A stretch of DNA of 38,415 nt from Zygnema circumcarinatum (GCA_037447605.1 CM074814.1:324175-362589), one strand, 5' to 3'; counted from the stretch's first letter, positions 14,468-25,539 are shown. The notes: a model not told the origin generated them from the letters alone. Program-made: numbers and translations.

Positions 14468-15443
14468 ATGGCAGGGACGGGCAGCAAGCAAAGCGTCGGT
14501 GGTAGAGTGCAGAATAACTCGGAAGAAGGTCATTCAAATAAAGGCGCGTTAACGACGTGTTCACAAGATGTGGGAGGGCTAAAAAATCTCTGTCTCGTCA
14601 TTTGATACTCAAAACCAAACGCAGTTTCAGGATCAGAGTCTGAAGGAGACTCTGATGAAATCTATGGAAGAATTTCGTTCAATTCGAGGCAATTGGGAGA
14701 AAAGGTTCCGGCTAGTTGAGACGGGTATGCAAGAGATCAAGGGGCTGCTGTTGAAATCTGAAAGGATGGGGGGCCTTGAAAAGTCGTCACCGTTGGCAAC
14801 TCAGTTATCGGGCCTTTCTATTCTCCTCGTTGCCATAACTTTACTGTACCTTGTATTCTGGATGCGCAATCCTGTTGTCTTCAATGTGACTCTTGAAGGC
14901 ATCATCGACGAAATCAAGCGTTCACTGCCTTCTCCTCCGATTTGCCCCACTGCCAATGACCTTCTGCATGAACTGGATGTTTCATACATTCGTTCCCATT
15001 GTCCTTCTGTTGAAGAGGTGGTTGCTGAAGTGAAGCGCTCCCTTCCGCCTCCTCCCATCGTGGGGCCTCTGGGAACATACCTCGCCGTCAGCACAGGTGA
15101 TTTTTTGGCAACCTCCTCTTGCTTTCTTTCTTTTGTTTTGAAGATCGCTTGTTTTATCTCACAACTAGTTGATGGTTGTTGAACAGGAAAAGTGAAACAG
15201 ACCACATCGTACTTCGCTGACAAGGCTCGCGACTCCACCGGTTACGGACAGTATAAGGTGGGCTAAGATTAATCTTGAGGTTGACATGCAGTGACAGTTT
15301 CTTTCCTATTTTCTTTTTGATGTTCGTGGAGCTGCTTTCTGCTGCCCCTAACAGAGCATCCTTTTCATGGCCAGGCTGGAGAGACCTATGGTCGCCTGTA
15401 TGACAGAGTTAGCGGTGCTGGATATGGTCGCCTGCCTGACTAA
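14468..15443 (+). pseudogene. Chimeric, frameshifted GIL1-like N-terminus joined to a transmembrane protein
   Basis: The start region (ATG at 14468) is a clear copy of the GIL1-B/C N-terminus but reaches a stop after about 45 codons. Homology then jumps over an internal deletion and resumes in another frame (QTQFQDQSLKETLM, near 14620), ending near 14768 at KSERM. From there the sequence is unrelated to DUF641: a hydrophobic helix (LSILLVAITLLYLVFW), paired segments EIKRSLPSPP and EVKRSLPPPP, then two small exons (15187-15257, 15375-15443) with compatible phases. These end in ADKARDSTGYGQYK and AGETYGRLYDRVSGAGYG. The last open exon with an internal ATG begins at 14655 and ends at donor 15097. 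It could be an expressed gene starting at 14655, a gene using a tiny intron near 14573-14626, or a dead chimera. No function is assigned. Confidence 0.55.
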
Positions 15444-16019
15444 ATGTGCGGTGCTGCATAAAGTAATCGCCGAGCAGCAACTTCAGCAGTGGGAGCACGG
15501 AGTACATAAGAGGGATTAACATATCTGGAAGGGTGGTTGGGAGGAGGGGGCTGAACTTCTGTACGTAGAGACTGACAGAGGTAATGTGCAGTAGCGAGAG
15601 GAGGTGAACCGTTGCTTCCGCACTTTGGAAGTGTCCACATGTTTTTTTTTGGAATGACATGAATGGAAAAATCTGTATTATAGCTGTAACCCTACGCAAC
15701 ACTGGAAATGTGGACGGATGAAGTGTTTCTTGATGTCTCCAGTTGAAATTTTTTCTCTATTGCCTCTTGCATAAAGGGATGAAGATAAAGAAGGTGAAAG
15801 AACAGGAAAATGGCAATACGAACGACGCTTGGCAACCTGCCTCGCTCAAATACCCACCAAATTTCATTCCAGTTCCAAAGCAAGACAGTGATTTCTCGGT
15901 GATTTTTTCACAGAGAAATCGTAACCGTCGCCGGGCGAGTCTTGGCACAAAGAGCCAGCGAGCTCTCTTTGGCCTCCTTGCAAGTCTCTCCCTCCTACAA
16001 GGGCACTAAACGGGAGGAA
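15444..16019. other. Spacer with a repeated short conserved frame
   Basis: This is the 3' side of the chimeric gene. At 15918-16010 an approximately 95-bp sequence recurs inverted at about 29015-29130, and both copies can be read as RRxSLGTKxxRALFGL...LLQG. It is either a fragment of an unknown coding exon or a dispersed repeat. Nothing else is recognised. Confidence 0.35.
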
Positions 16020-16966
16020 GGACGAAGCAGTGAAGTTTCGGTTTTTGGCTGGACAAAGAGGCATTCGTACATGTCCTACATCTGCGTGGTTTGGGAATAT
16101 TGTCATGGGTCAATGGTGGAATGTTTCCTTGGCACAATCTCGGATTTTCAGTTTCGTTTCGTCATGGTCTTTAGGCATTGAAGCCATAACGAGCCTTACT
16201 CTGAACTGGTCCTCGATGGAAAATGCTTTCTACTTATTTGCCCTCTAAAGATGTAGGGCTTGTGACGAGGGTGACGTTTCCACGTGCTTGCTTTTGCTGG
16301 ATTCCTCAAAAAACCCGCTAGACCCTCCTCTCTTTCCCTCCCGGTCATTTCTTCCTTCCTTTTAGAGACAATCCACCAAAGATTAAGCAGCTTTCTGTGC
16401 TGAATTTCGCCCAAACAACCTCCAGTGCAGCCCCCCCCTCTCCGGCCGCCTGCTAACGGTGTCCAACGCGCTCCACGTGGCGTCCAGCGTGTCATCAAAG
16501 GCTAAATTGAAACGAATCACGACGTGCCAAGTGGCTCAAGAACTTGACATCGCAAAACCCAACAGCTTGTTCAGTGAGCACATTTGCAATACCCTCATTA
16601 AGTCTTTACATAACATGTCAACATTTCGCAAACACATAGCATCGTCTCAACAAGAAGGTCCAGCAGGTCCAGCAGACTTTCCATCGTGAACAAAATCTAT
16701 GTCTGAAAAGCACAAGTAGCTCCGGAATCTATTTCCCGAAATCCTTTTGCCCTCAATCTGTCCACCTCATAGCCTGACTGCTTGCTGTCCATATCCTGCT
16801 CCTACCTTTCTTCCTCTCCGCCGTGGAACAAACAAAGAGAAGGAACGCTGCAACTAAAGTCTCGTTCGCTACGAACATGTTTTACCACTCTTTAGACAAT
16901 AAGGCTCAAAGTAAGGATGCCCTCTAAAGAACGATTTTCAGAGCATCAAGTAAAGGACTGCAGGGT
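16020..16966 (-). repeat. GIL1 3'-flank module, copy 1 (downstream of GIL1-B)
   Basis: This non-coding flank of about 950 bp follows GIL1-B. It matches 31939-32925 downstream of GIL1-C and, in its gene-proximal 450 bp, 25540-25989 downstream of the fusion gene. It includes a C-rich run near 16431 and telltale blocks such as CTCTAAAGATG and AACATTTCGCAAACACATAG. Confidence 0.75.
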
Positions 16967-18634
16967 TCAAGTGGCCTCACCATTCGGTTGAGCGAGTGCA
17001 GGATACACATGGGAAGGAATGACTGATTTTCGAACACGAAAGCCTGGCGATACAGAGAACGCTACTTGCTGCACTCCTCCAATTTCAGACGAGTCGATAG
17101 ACGACACCAATTTCATAAAAGCAGGGTCAAATGGAGCTCCCCTTGGAACTCTGAAGATGGAGGCAGGAGGGTCAAAGCTCTGTCCCAGCTTGTGCATTGA
17201 CCACACCGCTTTGCACAGGGCCATAAGCTTGGAATTGCTTCTGCTTACATTGAAATAATCTTCAACCCATGCTGGATCATGCCGATTGGCTCCCAGATCT
17301 CTCAGAAAGCAGAAAAGGGCCCACAATTTGTCATTCACGAAGCTGTTGAAGCGCTCCTCTTTCTCTTCAATCGTCCATCGCTCTTTTTCCTTCAGCTCCT
17401 TAAAATGGTGAAAAGCTTCACTGCTTCGCTTCGTTGGGTCAAGCCAAACAGAAACTCCTGAGGGAGAAAAGCATTCGTTCTCAAAATTGGCAAACATCAT
17501 GGATGAAATTTGTGCCTCCAACGCGCATTTTGCATGTGCGGGCCTGCAAAATTGAACTCCCCACTGAAGCCTTGAAAGAACATGCCACAATTCTTTCTGA
17601 TTTGCCACCAGCCGAGTGAATTTTACTCGAAGTTCAGCACAGTAGCATGTAAGAGCTCTCGAAACTTCATTATTTGCTTCCTGAAGATCATGAGGCTGTG
17701 CGAGAGAGCTATCATACGAACCACTCATGGTATCCTTTGAGGAGATGTCACGTTCAAGCATGGATAGTTTTGAGAGGGCTTGGTCCTTCTCGGCTTTGAA
17801 TCTCCCTACGTCCTCACGGGAGGTTTTCAACTCCAATCGGATATTCCCGAGTTCCACCTCAAGATGACCGACAGTTTTTTGGTACTTCCTCACCATTTCT
17901 TTCTCCTTTGAGAGATCTTTTTTGTACTGACCTTCTATGGCTTCTCGTTCTTTCTTATACTTTTCCATGGATAATCGATCTCGCTCTTCTTGCTCCTTGG
18001 GGATATTTTGCAATTGAATCATTATCACACCTATTTTTTCATTCAAGTCCGTCAGCTGCTTCTTCATACATGCGCGATCAGAGTTTTCAGTCTTTTTCTC
18101 GAATCTCACTGCCTGCTCCATCCTTTCAAATTTCGACAGCAGCCCCTTGATCTCTTGCATACCCGTCTCAAATAGCTGGCCCATTCCGTCCCACTTGTCT
18201 CGACTTGAACGAAGTTCTTCAATAGCTGTCATCAGAGTCTCCAGACTCTGAACCTGAAACTGCGTTTGCGAATCTGGACGACTCCTTTCCAACAGCTCGT
18301 TCTGAGATGGAAATCCATGATGAGCTTCCTGTTCTTCCTTTCCCTTGCCCTTTTTCCCGCCTCTTGTAGCATTGATTCCTGTTAACCATGGGATGAATCT
18401 CATGACGCCGCCTCCCCCATCTCGATCAGATTGATTTGGATTGACACCATCCAAACTCGGCCGGTCCAAACTGATTTGAACATGGCTTTGAGCATCAGAT
18501 GACGAGACAGGGGTTTTTTTTCGCACTCCCACATCTTGTGAACACGTCGATAACGCGCCTTTATTTGAAAGACCTTCTTCCGAGTTATTCTGCACTCTGC
18601 CCGCCACGCTTGGCTTGCTGCTTGTTTCCCCCAT
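16967..18634 (-). CDS. GIL1-B: DUF641/GIL1-like coiled-coil protein
   Basis: This single-exon gene encodes 555 residues. The N-terminal 130 residues are polar and probably unstructured, about 140-300 is a long charged coiled coil, and 303-548 is the DUF641 domain (SGSYDSSLAQPHDLQ to FSVSPGFRVRKSVIPSHVYP). It is the closest relative of GIL1-C but lacks about 40 residues present in GIL1-C after SSDAQSH. It also has lost the ancestral stop: TAA is read as CAA (16990-16988), adding QPNGEAT before the next TGA. The upstream block is conserved with GIL1-C, but its G-box is degraded. It is convergent with the chimeric gene and is followed by the shared 3' module. DUF641 identity is clear; biological role is inferred from Arabidopsis GIL1. 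Confidence 0.88.
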   Translation of the reverse strand: MGETSSKPSVAGRVQNNSEEGLSNKGALSTCSQDVGVRKKTPVSSSDAQSHVQISLDRPSLDGVNPNQSDRDGGGGVMRFIPWLTGINATRGGKKGKGKEEQEAHHGFPSQNELLERSRPDSQTQFQVQSLETLMTAIEELRSSRDKWDGMGQLFETGMQEIKGLLSKFERMEQAVRFEKKTENSDRACMKKQLTDLNEKIGVIMIQLQNIPKEQEERDRLSMEKYKKEREAIEGQYKKDLSKEKEMVRKYQKTVGHLEVELGNIRLELKTSREDVGRFKAEKDQALSKLSMLERDISSKDTMSGSYDSSLAQPHDLQEANNEVSRALTCYCAELRVKFTRLVANQKELWHVLSRLQWGVQFCRPAHAKCALEAQISSMMFANFENECFSPSGVSVWLDPTKRSSEAFHHFKELKEKERWTIEEKEERFNSFVNDKLWALFCFLRDLGANRHDPAWVEDYFNVSRSNSKLMALCKAVWSMHKLGQSFDPPASIFRVPRGAPFDPAFMKLVSSIDSSEIGGVQQVAFSVSPGFRVRKSVIPSHVYPALAQPNGEAT

Positions 18635-19050
18635 GGGAATAGCTGCTCTCCTTGATGATCCGAAGGGACTAAAGAAAGAAATAAACTGTTCTTACAATGA
18701 TTTCACGACAGCGTCTCACCAGGATATTTCCTCGTTTCTGAAATCAAAAAATCCTGCTAGCTTCTTAAAAAGAGGTGGTCCTCTAGAGCGACGTGCTGGA
18801 AGGTGCAGCCATGGCGGTCCGAAGGCTTCCTTCCCTCGGCCTGGAACGCTCTGCATGGACCGCCGCCGCGTGGAGACGCCTTCGAGGCGGGGCCGCGCGC
18901 TGATTGGCCGCCGCTCCCTTCGCAGGTTTGTGAGTGGATCTCCAGAGAACCGCAGTTAATTTCCAACATGGAGCGCAGCAGTTGGTGGGAGCACGGAGCG
19001 GCCGTGAAATGGACCGGCGCTACGGACTAGCGTGGTGCTCTACGGAGTGC
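18635..19050 (-). promoter_or_regulatory. GIL1 promoter block, copy 2 (GIL1-B)
   Basis: This block is the reverse-orientation copy of 14075-14467. It keeps the CCAAT box (GGCCAATCAGCGCGC) and the TTTTTAAGAAGC TATA-like stretch, but where copies 1 and 3 have TCACACGTGCGAA it reads TCACAAACCTGCG, so the G-box core is gone. Confidence 0.6.
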
Positions 19051-19108
19051 GCGACAGACATGGAGTGGACTGACGCGTGGTTTGAAGCATGCGCGGCCCA
19101 AAGGAACA

Positions 19109-19138
19109 GCTGTTGTTGTTGTTGTTGTTGTTGTTGTT
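19109..19138. repeat. (GTT)n microsatellite
   Basis: About ten trinucleotide units lie in the spacer between the GIL1-B and NRL-2 promoter blocks. The remaining spacer up to 19448 contains a telo-box-like AAACCCTAA near 19324 and no credible gene. Confidence 0.9.
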
Positions 19139-19448
19139 CCTAAACGAAGCACATGGTGGGATCAATGCCACTTCCATTCCCATGGCTGTTGTGTTGTGCG
19201 TGGTGGAGAGACTCGCCATAATGAGAAAGGTGAAGAGAAACTGCTTTAGGGATTTACTATTTACACACCTTTTTTGTCTACATACACATCGTTCATATAA
19301 AAAACAATCCCTCAATAACATAAAAACCCTAAAATAATCTCTGACCGGCAACAAAATGCGTGCCACATCACACCGCAGGACGGCGCAGACCGCGGCATGA
19401 GGCCCTGCACCTCTCTCGGCGGCCGACGAGAGAGGAGGGGGGGGGACT

Positions 19449-20300
19449 AATACATGTCATTTCCATGTCATGGGAGCCTCCTTTTCAATGCCACGTGTGT
19501 GGCTCCCATAGGCTGCTGGAAGTAGACGCACGTGATAACCGCCGTCTCAGTCAATGGCTTTCTATTTTCAGGGCGTTGGGGGCACACTGCAACCGCTTTT
19601 CGGACGTATGTGGGTTTGCGCACCACCATGCCCTTGTAGGGCCTTCTGAACCCTCCTGATGAGGACTTTACAAACAGACGAACATGAAACAAACAAAAAA
19701 AAAAAAAAAAAAAAACCAAAAACGTGTTCAAGAGGTTTAAGGGTTTGGGAGAAACCTTGTGACAATGGCTATTGGTTTTTGTATAGGAGTTGAAGGAGGG
19801 GCTAGCTTTGTTGTTGTTGTTGATGTTGTTTTGTGTGGACTCATGAGTCCATGAAACAAGGTTCAATGTGTTCGCCCCTCCGTTCGTACGTGTGAAGTAC
19901 TCTCGTTTTGTAGTTGCCCATGTTGGGCAACATGTGCAAGTGGTGACTGAACTGAAACTGTGACTGGACACATAGAGTCTGTGACATGACACTGCTCCAG
20001 AAGCTCCGGTCCGGTATTTTTGTTTTTCTTAAATTTTGCATTCAGAACTAGAGGAGTTTCTGCCGCCGGCTGTTGCGAGCTGTGTACGCACAGCCCCTCT
20101 CATGCATCTTCACTTCTGCTTTCGTTTTGCAAACGGCGGTGACGACCCAAAAGGCCATTGAAATTAGAAGCTTAAAGCTCCTCTTTCGCTCCGTACCTGT
20201 GCAGGTTCAGCTTTTTTCCAAACCCCAAAGACCTGCTGGCCATGGCAGTGGCTCGGGAAGGATCTTGTCTTTGCTCTTCCGTGGCTGCAGATGGAACGAC
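19449..20300 (+). promoter_or_regulatory. NRL promoter block, copy 2 (NRL-2)
   Basis: This is the inverted counterpart of 10255-11115. It retains the 100-bp segment with a roughly 22-nt A run (about 19655-19745). The G-box equivalent (19883-19895) reads TTCGTACGTGTGA, one base off the CACGTG core. The upstream ACGTG site (near 19494) is intact, but the CCAAT box is altered. Confidence 0.55.
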
Positions 20301-20304
20301 AGAC

Positions 20305-20424
<120 letters not shown>

Positions 20425-21277
20425 TGATGTTATTACTTAAGCTACGGTCATTCTCACTAACCTCTATTCCTGCCATGCTTTGCTGATTGCTTCAACACAA
20501 TTCTTACATGCACACACAAAGAAATATTACTGAAAACAAATCAAGCAAGAAACACCGAAATTGAGAATTCAAGGAGAAAGCTCCGCCAGCTCCAAAACTC
20601 CTTAATAAAGTCACACGGAAGTAACAAGCAGTGTTTGAGCCCTCAGGCTACTAATACGTGCTCTGACTTACTTCCGACACCCCCTTGCTGCCCATACAGC
20701 TAGGCACCTGCGCTTAGCACCACAAGCTATGCTGCAGATGTATCAAGATTCCTACAACTAAGTAAATCCTACTTTAAATACTACGCCTAGCACAACTCCA
20801 CGTTCTACAGCGTGCCGCTGCGCGCCACCGCGCTGCACCGCACTCCACCGCGCCGCGTTCCTCCATGATGCCAGCGACGCTCCACGCTCCACGCTCCACG
20901 CTCGCCCCATCCGGCGCTGGAACGCACTTAGGGCACGCCATGGCCAGGGGAGAAGTGTCCGTACAGCTTACCCCTTCCCTTGATGCGTCAACCTTCTAGA
21001 AGCTTCCGTATCCACGCGCTCGCCTCTCCAGCGCCACGTCCGAATGTCCTCGTGTCGCATGTCGACTGTACGGTCTTCCGCCAAAGCAATAAGCAACATG
21101 TGACAGCGCAGCCTATCGCTGCGTGCCACGTGTCCAGCCTAGACTCCTCCAGTTCAGACTATCCGAACAGGACCTAGGGCCCTGTTCCCATTAAAACTAG
21201 ATCTCCTAAGGACGACCGACACTACTGAGGATCGTACGGTGTACTTTCTTAGGCGTATATCCCTATTGTACACTACA
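20425..21277. mobile_element. Candidate solo LTR (853 bp) in the NRL-2 leader
   Basis: The insertion starts TGATGT and ends CTACA, that is TG...CA as LTRs do, and is flanked by GAGGA on both sides (20420-20424 and 21278-21282), a 5-bp target duplication. The corresponding sites in NRL-1 and in the orphan block have an uninterrupted GA tract. It has no coding capacity and is of normal LTR length. An AATAAA lies near 20603. Because the surroundings are GA-rich, the GAGGA match alone is weak; the empty sites are the stronger evidence. Confidence 0.6.
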
Positions 21278-21282
21278 GAGGA

Positions 21283-21600
21283 GAGGGCAAGGAAGAGGGG
21301 GAGAGAGCTGGGGAGAGGGAGAAAAGAGGAGACGGATGGGGAGAGGAAGAGGGAACGGAAGAGGGAGAGAAGGTGGAGAGGGAGAAAGGAGGAGAGCGTT
21401 GGGGAGAGGAAGTTGGAGAGGAAAAGGGAGAGAGGGGGAGAGGGAGAGTGGGGGAGAAGGGGCAGGAAGAGGGAGTGGGAGGGGAGTTGGAGATGGAGAG
21501 GGAGAGGGAGAGAGAGGAAGAGGGAGTGGAGTGGGAGAGGGGAGGGTGTGGAAGGGGAGAGGTGGAGCGGGGAGAGGCGAGAGAGTTAGGGTGAGAGGGA
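21283..21600. repeat. GA-rich tract in NRL-2 leader
   Basis: This imperfect GAGAGGGAGA repeat is the counterpart of 9895-10250. The conserved sequence TGTGTCTCTCCCTTGTTAGG and an acceptor-like TTTTGTGCAG (near 21738) lie between it and the start codon, so a 5' UTR intron is possible. Confidence 0.8.
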
Positions 21601-21780
21601 GTTGTACTTGTGTCTCTCCCTTGTTAGGACGAAGGAAAAGTGAGGATGGATCGGCAGCTGAGCATTTAAAGGTCGTATGTCATTTCAATCTCTCCTCTCC
21701 TCTCTCCTTTTCTTCTACCCCCCCCATTTTTTGTGCAGGTGAAATAGCTTTTTCCATATAGTCCTTTCCCTTTTCCATCC

Positions 21781-23678
21781 ATGGCGGCCATAGCCCAAAA
21801 GCTAATCCTTCCCATGTCACCATGGGCACCCTTCCGCCTATCTGGAGAACTCAGAGACGTAATCGTTCGCATCGGCAGCAAAGAGCTGCGCTTGCACCGC
21901 TTCCCCTTCTTCACGCGGAGCCCCAAATTGAAGGAGAAGCTTCATCATCTTAAGGATGAGGCAGTGCTCGAGCTCGACGAGCTTCCCGGGGGGCTGCAGG
22001 CGTTCCATGCCATTGCAGACTACTGTTACGGAGTCTCGTCAGCCATTCCGAAGACCTCCGTGACTCACACTCTTTTGGGTGCATTGCATTTAGAGATGAC
22101 CGACGATTTTTCTCCGGATAATTTGATCAACGCTTGTGTTGGGTATTTGAAAGCGGAGGTTTATACGAATTGGAAAGCCTGCTTGGAGATTCTTAATGAT
22201 GCGGTTGTGAGGAAATATGCGCACACTCTTGGGAGCGACATCGTCTCCGCCTGCCAAACGACCATCTCAGGTGACTTTTTTATGAAACTCCAAAAGCAGG
22301 TCATATTATATTGTTATTGTTAAGTGACAATGTACGAATTATGGATATTGTTAACGTTAACCGATTCCTTATACTGAAAGTAGAGCAGGCAATATAGACC
22401 TGCTCACTGATAGAACGGTACATTCTAATAAACTACTTTTTACTGCATGACGAACTAACTAGACTGATTAGCCTGACTGGTTAACTGCTTGACTTCTTGA
22501 CTGGAACAGTTGGTGAGGGACTTGCAGTCTATGCAGAATCCATTGACCACCTTCCTGATCCTTTAGAACGAGTTTCGGAGACATGGAACTTCTTCAGACA
22601 TGTCGCGGCATTGCCATTGGAACAATTGAAGGCTCGTTTGACCGTTTTTGAGGAACACAATGTCACATTTATCGCAACAGGGAACTCCCTTGCTTCTGCA
22701 GGAAAGAAATGGATGTTTGAACCTTTGATACACGAGGATGATTCCACAATGGTTTCCGACGCAGGGTTGTCTCCGACCGAAGGAGCAATGAAGCTTCAAG
22801 TAATTCTCACATACCTTGTGAAAATGCTTGATTGGCCTCTAACTAACGTTAAATGTGAACCTTGTGAGTCAGCGCATGGAAGATCGGAGCAGATGAAACT
22901 TACCATTCCTCCCAGCCCTTCATATCTCGTCACATTGATGAGGCACAGCGAAGCCTTGGGCTCAAAATTGGCCTCTGATATTCAGCGCCGCATTGGAAAG
23001 GTTCTTCCTCAAGTCGGATTTGAGGAAGTGAAATCACTTCATCCAGAAAGCGTATGCACTATTTTCGCTCTCTATGCAAAGGAACTTCCAATCAATGGAA
23101 CTGCTGCTTCTGGAAACTTAATAGCTGCTGGAAAGCTCGCGGATGCTTACATTCTTAAAGCTGCGGAGAACAAGACGTTGACTCTTGCGAATCTTCACGC
23201 TCTATGTGGAGTGCTGCCAAAGAATGCCCGAAAGAATTGCGACATTTTGTACAAAGCGATCGACATATTTTTGGTGAACAACACTGATGTGAGTGAAGAT
23301 GATCGTGTGAAGCTCTGCGATCACCTCGCAGGAGAGAATCTTGAGAGTCTTAAGCTCTCGCAGGAGATGGTGAAGCATGCTCTGCTGGGAGGGAGGCTTC
23401 CTGCAAAACCGCGTTTTATCTCAGCCATGTTGGCCTTCCATGAAAAGGCTCTCATGGCGGAGAAGAAGAAGGTAGAGGATCAGGCCAAGACGATCGAATC
23501 CCTGCATGGCTCAGTGAAGAGGATGCATGAGGAATTGGAGATCACTCGGGCTTCGTTACAGATGGAGAAGAATACTACCAACTGTCTAATGGCGGAGGTG
23601 GAAAAACATTCTAAGAGGGTGAAGTTCAGCGTGTCAGCAGAGGAAGGGACGCCAAGGTCGGTTTTGCCGCAGCGTTAG
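21781..23678 (+). CDS. NRL-2: BTB/POZ-NPH3 domain protein
   Basis: This is the near-identical inverted duplicate of NRL-1. The exons are 21781-22270 and 22510-23678, giving 552 residues with the same phase-1 intron. The BTB region is in exon 1. The NPH3 domain is in exon 2 (LPLEQLK, SYLVTLMRHSEAL, LPKNARKNCDILYKAIDIFL), followed by a short coiled coil. Both frames are fully open and the replacements are scattered (14 in exon 2, about 6 in exon 1), so neither copy looks dead. Its regulation probably differs from NRL-1: the leader holds a putative solo LTR and the proximal G-box has lost its core. The ATG at 21781 is the first in the conserved region and is preceded by a block shared with NRL-1. 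Confidence 0.92.
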
Positions 23679-24107
23679 CGGAACACCTTTTCACGGACAT
23701 CCCTTCATGCCTTTTTGAGGAGTCCTTTTGGAACGCGCTGATTTCCTTGAATCTGGTGAGGAAGCAATCAGATTTTTAGCTAGACTTCACAAAAATGAAA
23801 TAACCGAAACTCTTTCGGAATCAGCTTCTTCAGCTTCGTCTTCTTCTACTCCGTCTATTTCTTTTGCTCAGTTTCGACATGGAACGAGGCCCACCTGTAG
23901 TTGCTCGAAAGACATCGTTCCCTATGTCAGTTTGATTCTCTTGTCAAGTTTTTGGAAGGCATGAAGTGGAGTTGTTCCTGATTCGGAGTTTACTTGAGGG
24001 TTCACCAAAATGGGCATTTGAAAGGTCTTTTAAAAAAGGCAGGCGCCTTTGTATATAAAAAGTGAAGTGAGAATCTTGATTTTGCCTCACCCCTCACTTC
24101 TGTGAGG

Positions 24108-25228
24108 GCGTTGGGGGCACACTGCAACTGCTATGTGGACGGATATGGAAATGCGCACCACCATGCCCTTGTAGGGCCTTCTGAACCCCTTCTCATGAGG
24201 ACTTTACAAAGAGACGACCATGAAACAAACAAAAAAAAAAAAAAACAAAAACATGTTCAAAGGATTTTAGGGTTTGGCAAAACCTTGTGACAAAAGCTAT
24301 CGGTTTTTGTATAGAAGGTGAAAGAGGGGCTAGTTTTGTTGTTGTTTTGTGTGGACTCATGGTCCCATGGAACAATGTTCAATGTGTTCGCCCCTCCGTT
24401 CGCACGTGTGCAGTACTCTCAGTTTGTAGGTTCCCATGTTGGTCAACATGTGCAAGTGGTGACTGGAATGGAACTGTGACTGAACACATAGAGCCCGTGA
24501 CGTGACACTTCTCCAGAATGTCCAGAATGTTCAATAATGTCCAAGGTGATTTTTTTTTTGAGTTTGAAATTTGAGCACGAAAGGCGCTAAGAAGGCAAAA
24601 GGGGAGACTGAAAGACAGGATGGGAAATTAACCCCTTCTTTTTTTTCTTAAATTTTGCATTCAGAACTAGAGGAGTTTCTGCCGCCATGGCTGCTGCGAG
24701 CTGTGCACACACAGCCCCTCCCATGCATCTCCACTTCTGCTTTCAACGGCGGTGAAGACCCAAAAGGCGATTGAAAGTAGAAGCTTAAAGCTCCTCTTTC
24801 GCTCTGTACATGTGCAGGTGCAGCTTTTTTTTAAACCCTAAAGACCTGCTGGCCATGGCAGAGGCTCGGGAAGGAGCTTTTCTTTGCTCTTCCGTGGCTG
24901 CAGAGGGAACGACAGCGAGTTAGGGAGAGAGAGAGAGAGGGAGAGGGAGGGGGAGGAGGGGGGCAAGGGGGAGAGGGAGAGAGAGGGGGACAGGGAGAAA
25001 GGAGGGAGGGATGGGGAGAGGACGAGGGAGAGGAAGCGGGAGAAGGGAGGGAGGGAGAGCGGGGGAGTAGGGGAAAGGAATGGGGAGGGAGAGTGCAGGC
25101 AGAGGGAGTGGCAGGGAAGTTGGACATGGAGAGGGAGCGGGAGAGAGAGGAAGAGGGTGAGGAGAGGGAAAGGGGAGGTTTTGGAAGGGGAGAGGGGAAG
25201 CGGGAGTGGCGAGAGAGAGAGAGGATGA
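24108..25228 (+). repeat. Orphan NRL promoter block, copy 3, with GA tract and no gene
   Basis: Immediately after the NRL-2 3' flank the NRL promoter sequence recurs in the same orientation, through the proximal block (24650-24918) and into a GA-rich tract (24918-25228). It then ends without the start region or coding exons. It keeps an intact G-box (24399-24411) and the A-rich segment, and lacks the LTR-like insertion. The remnant suggests a former tandem NRL copy whose body was lost. Transcription from it into 25229-25540 is possible but unproven. Confidence 0.75.
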
Positions 25229-25230
25229 GA

Positions 25231-25246
25231 GGGAGCCATGGCTCCC
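25231..25246. repeat. 16-bp perfect palindrome at end of orphan block
   Basis: GGGAGCCATGGCTCCC reads the same on both strands and lies exactly where similarity to the NRL leader fades. It may mark a rearrangement point or be a chance palindrome. Confidence 0.5.
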
Positions 25247-25539
25247 ACTTTGTCTTGTTTAGTCAAATGACATTGTCAAGTTGATCCTCTAACAATCACG
25301 GTCTTTAAGCCCCCCCGATCTGCAGAGGAACGGCGTTTAGAGAATGGTAGAAACCCTTTATCCTTCCTTTTTCGTGTAAACAAAGCACAGACCTAAAAGA
25401 ACTCGTATGAAAGTATTATCAATCGAATAATTTGAACTCGAACCAACTTTGAAAAATCGCCGTGATAGCTTTGGAGGGCAAACTATTTCTATGCACAAAG
25501 CATTCATCGTGTGTTTAATTGATTTGATCAAACTTAACG
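25247..25539. other. AT-richer spacer, nothing recognised
   Basis: About 290 bp without repeats, a credible open frame or known motifs. Confidence 0.5.
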
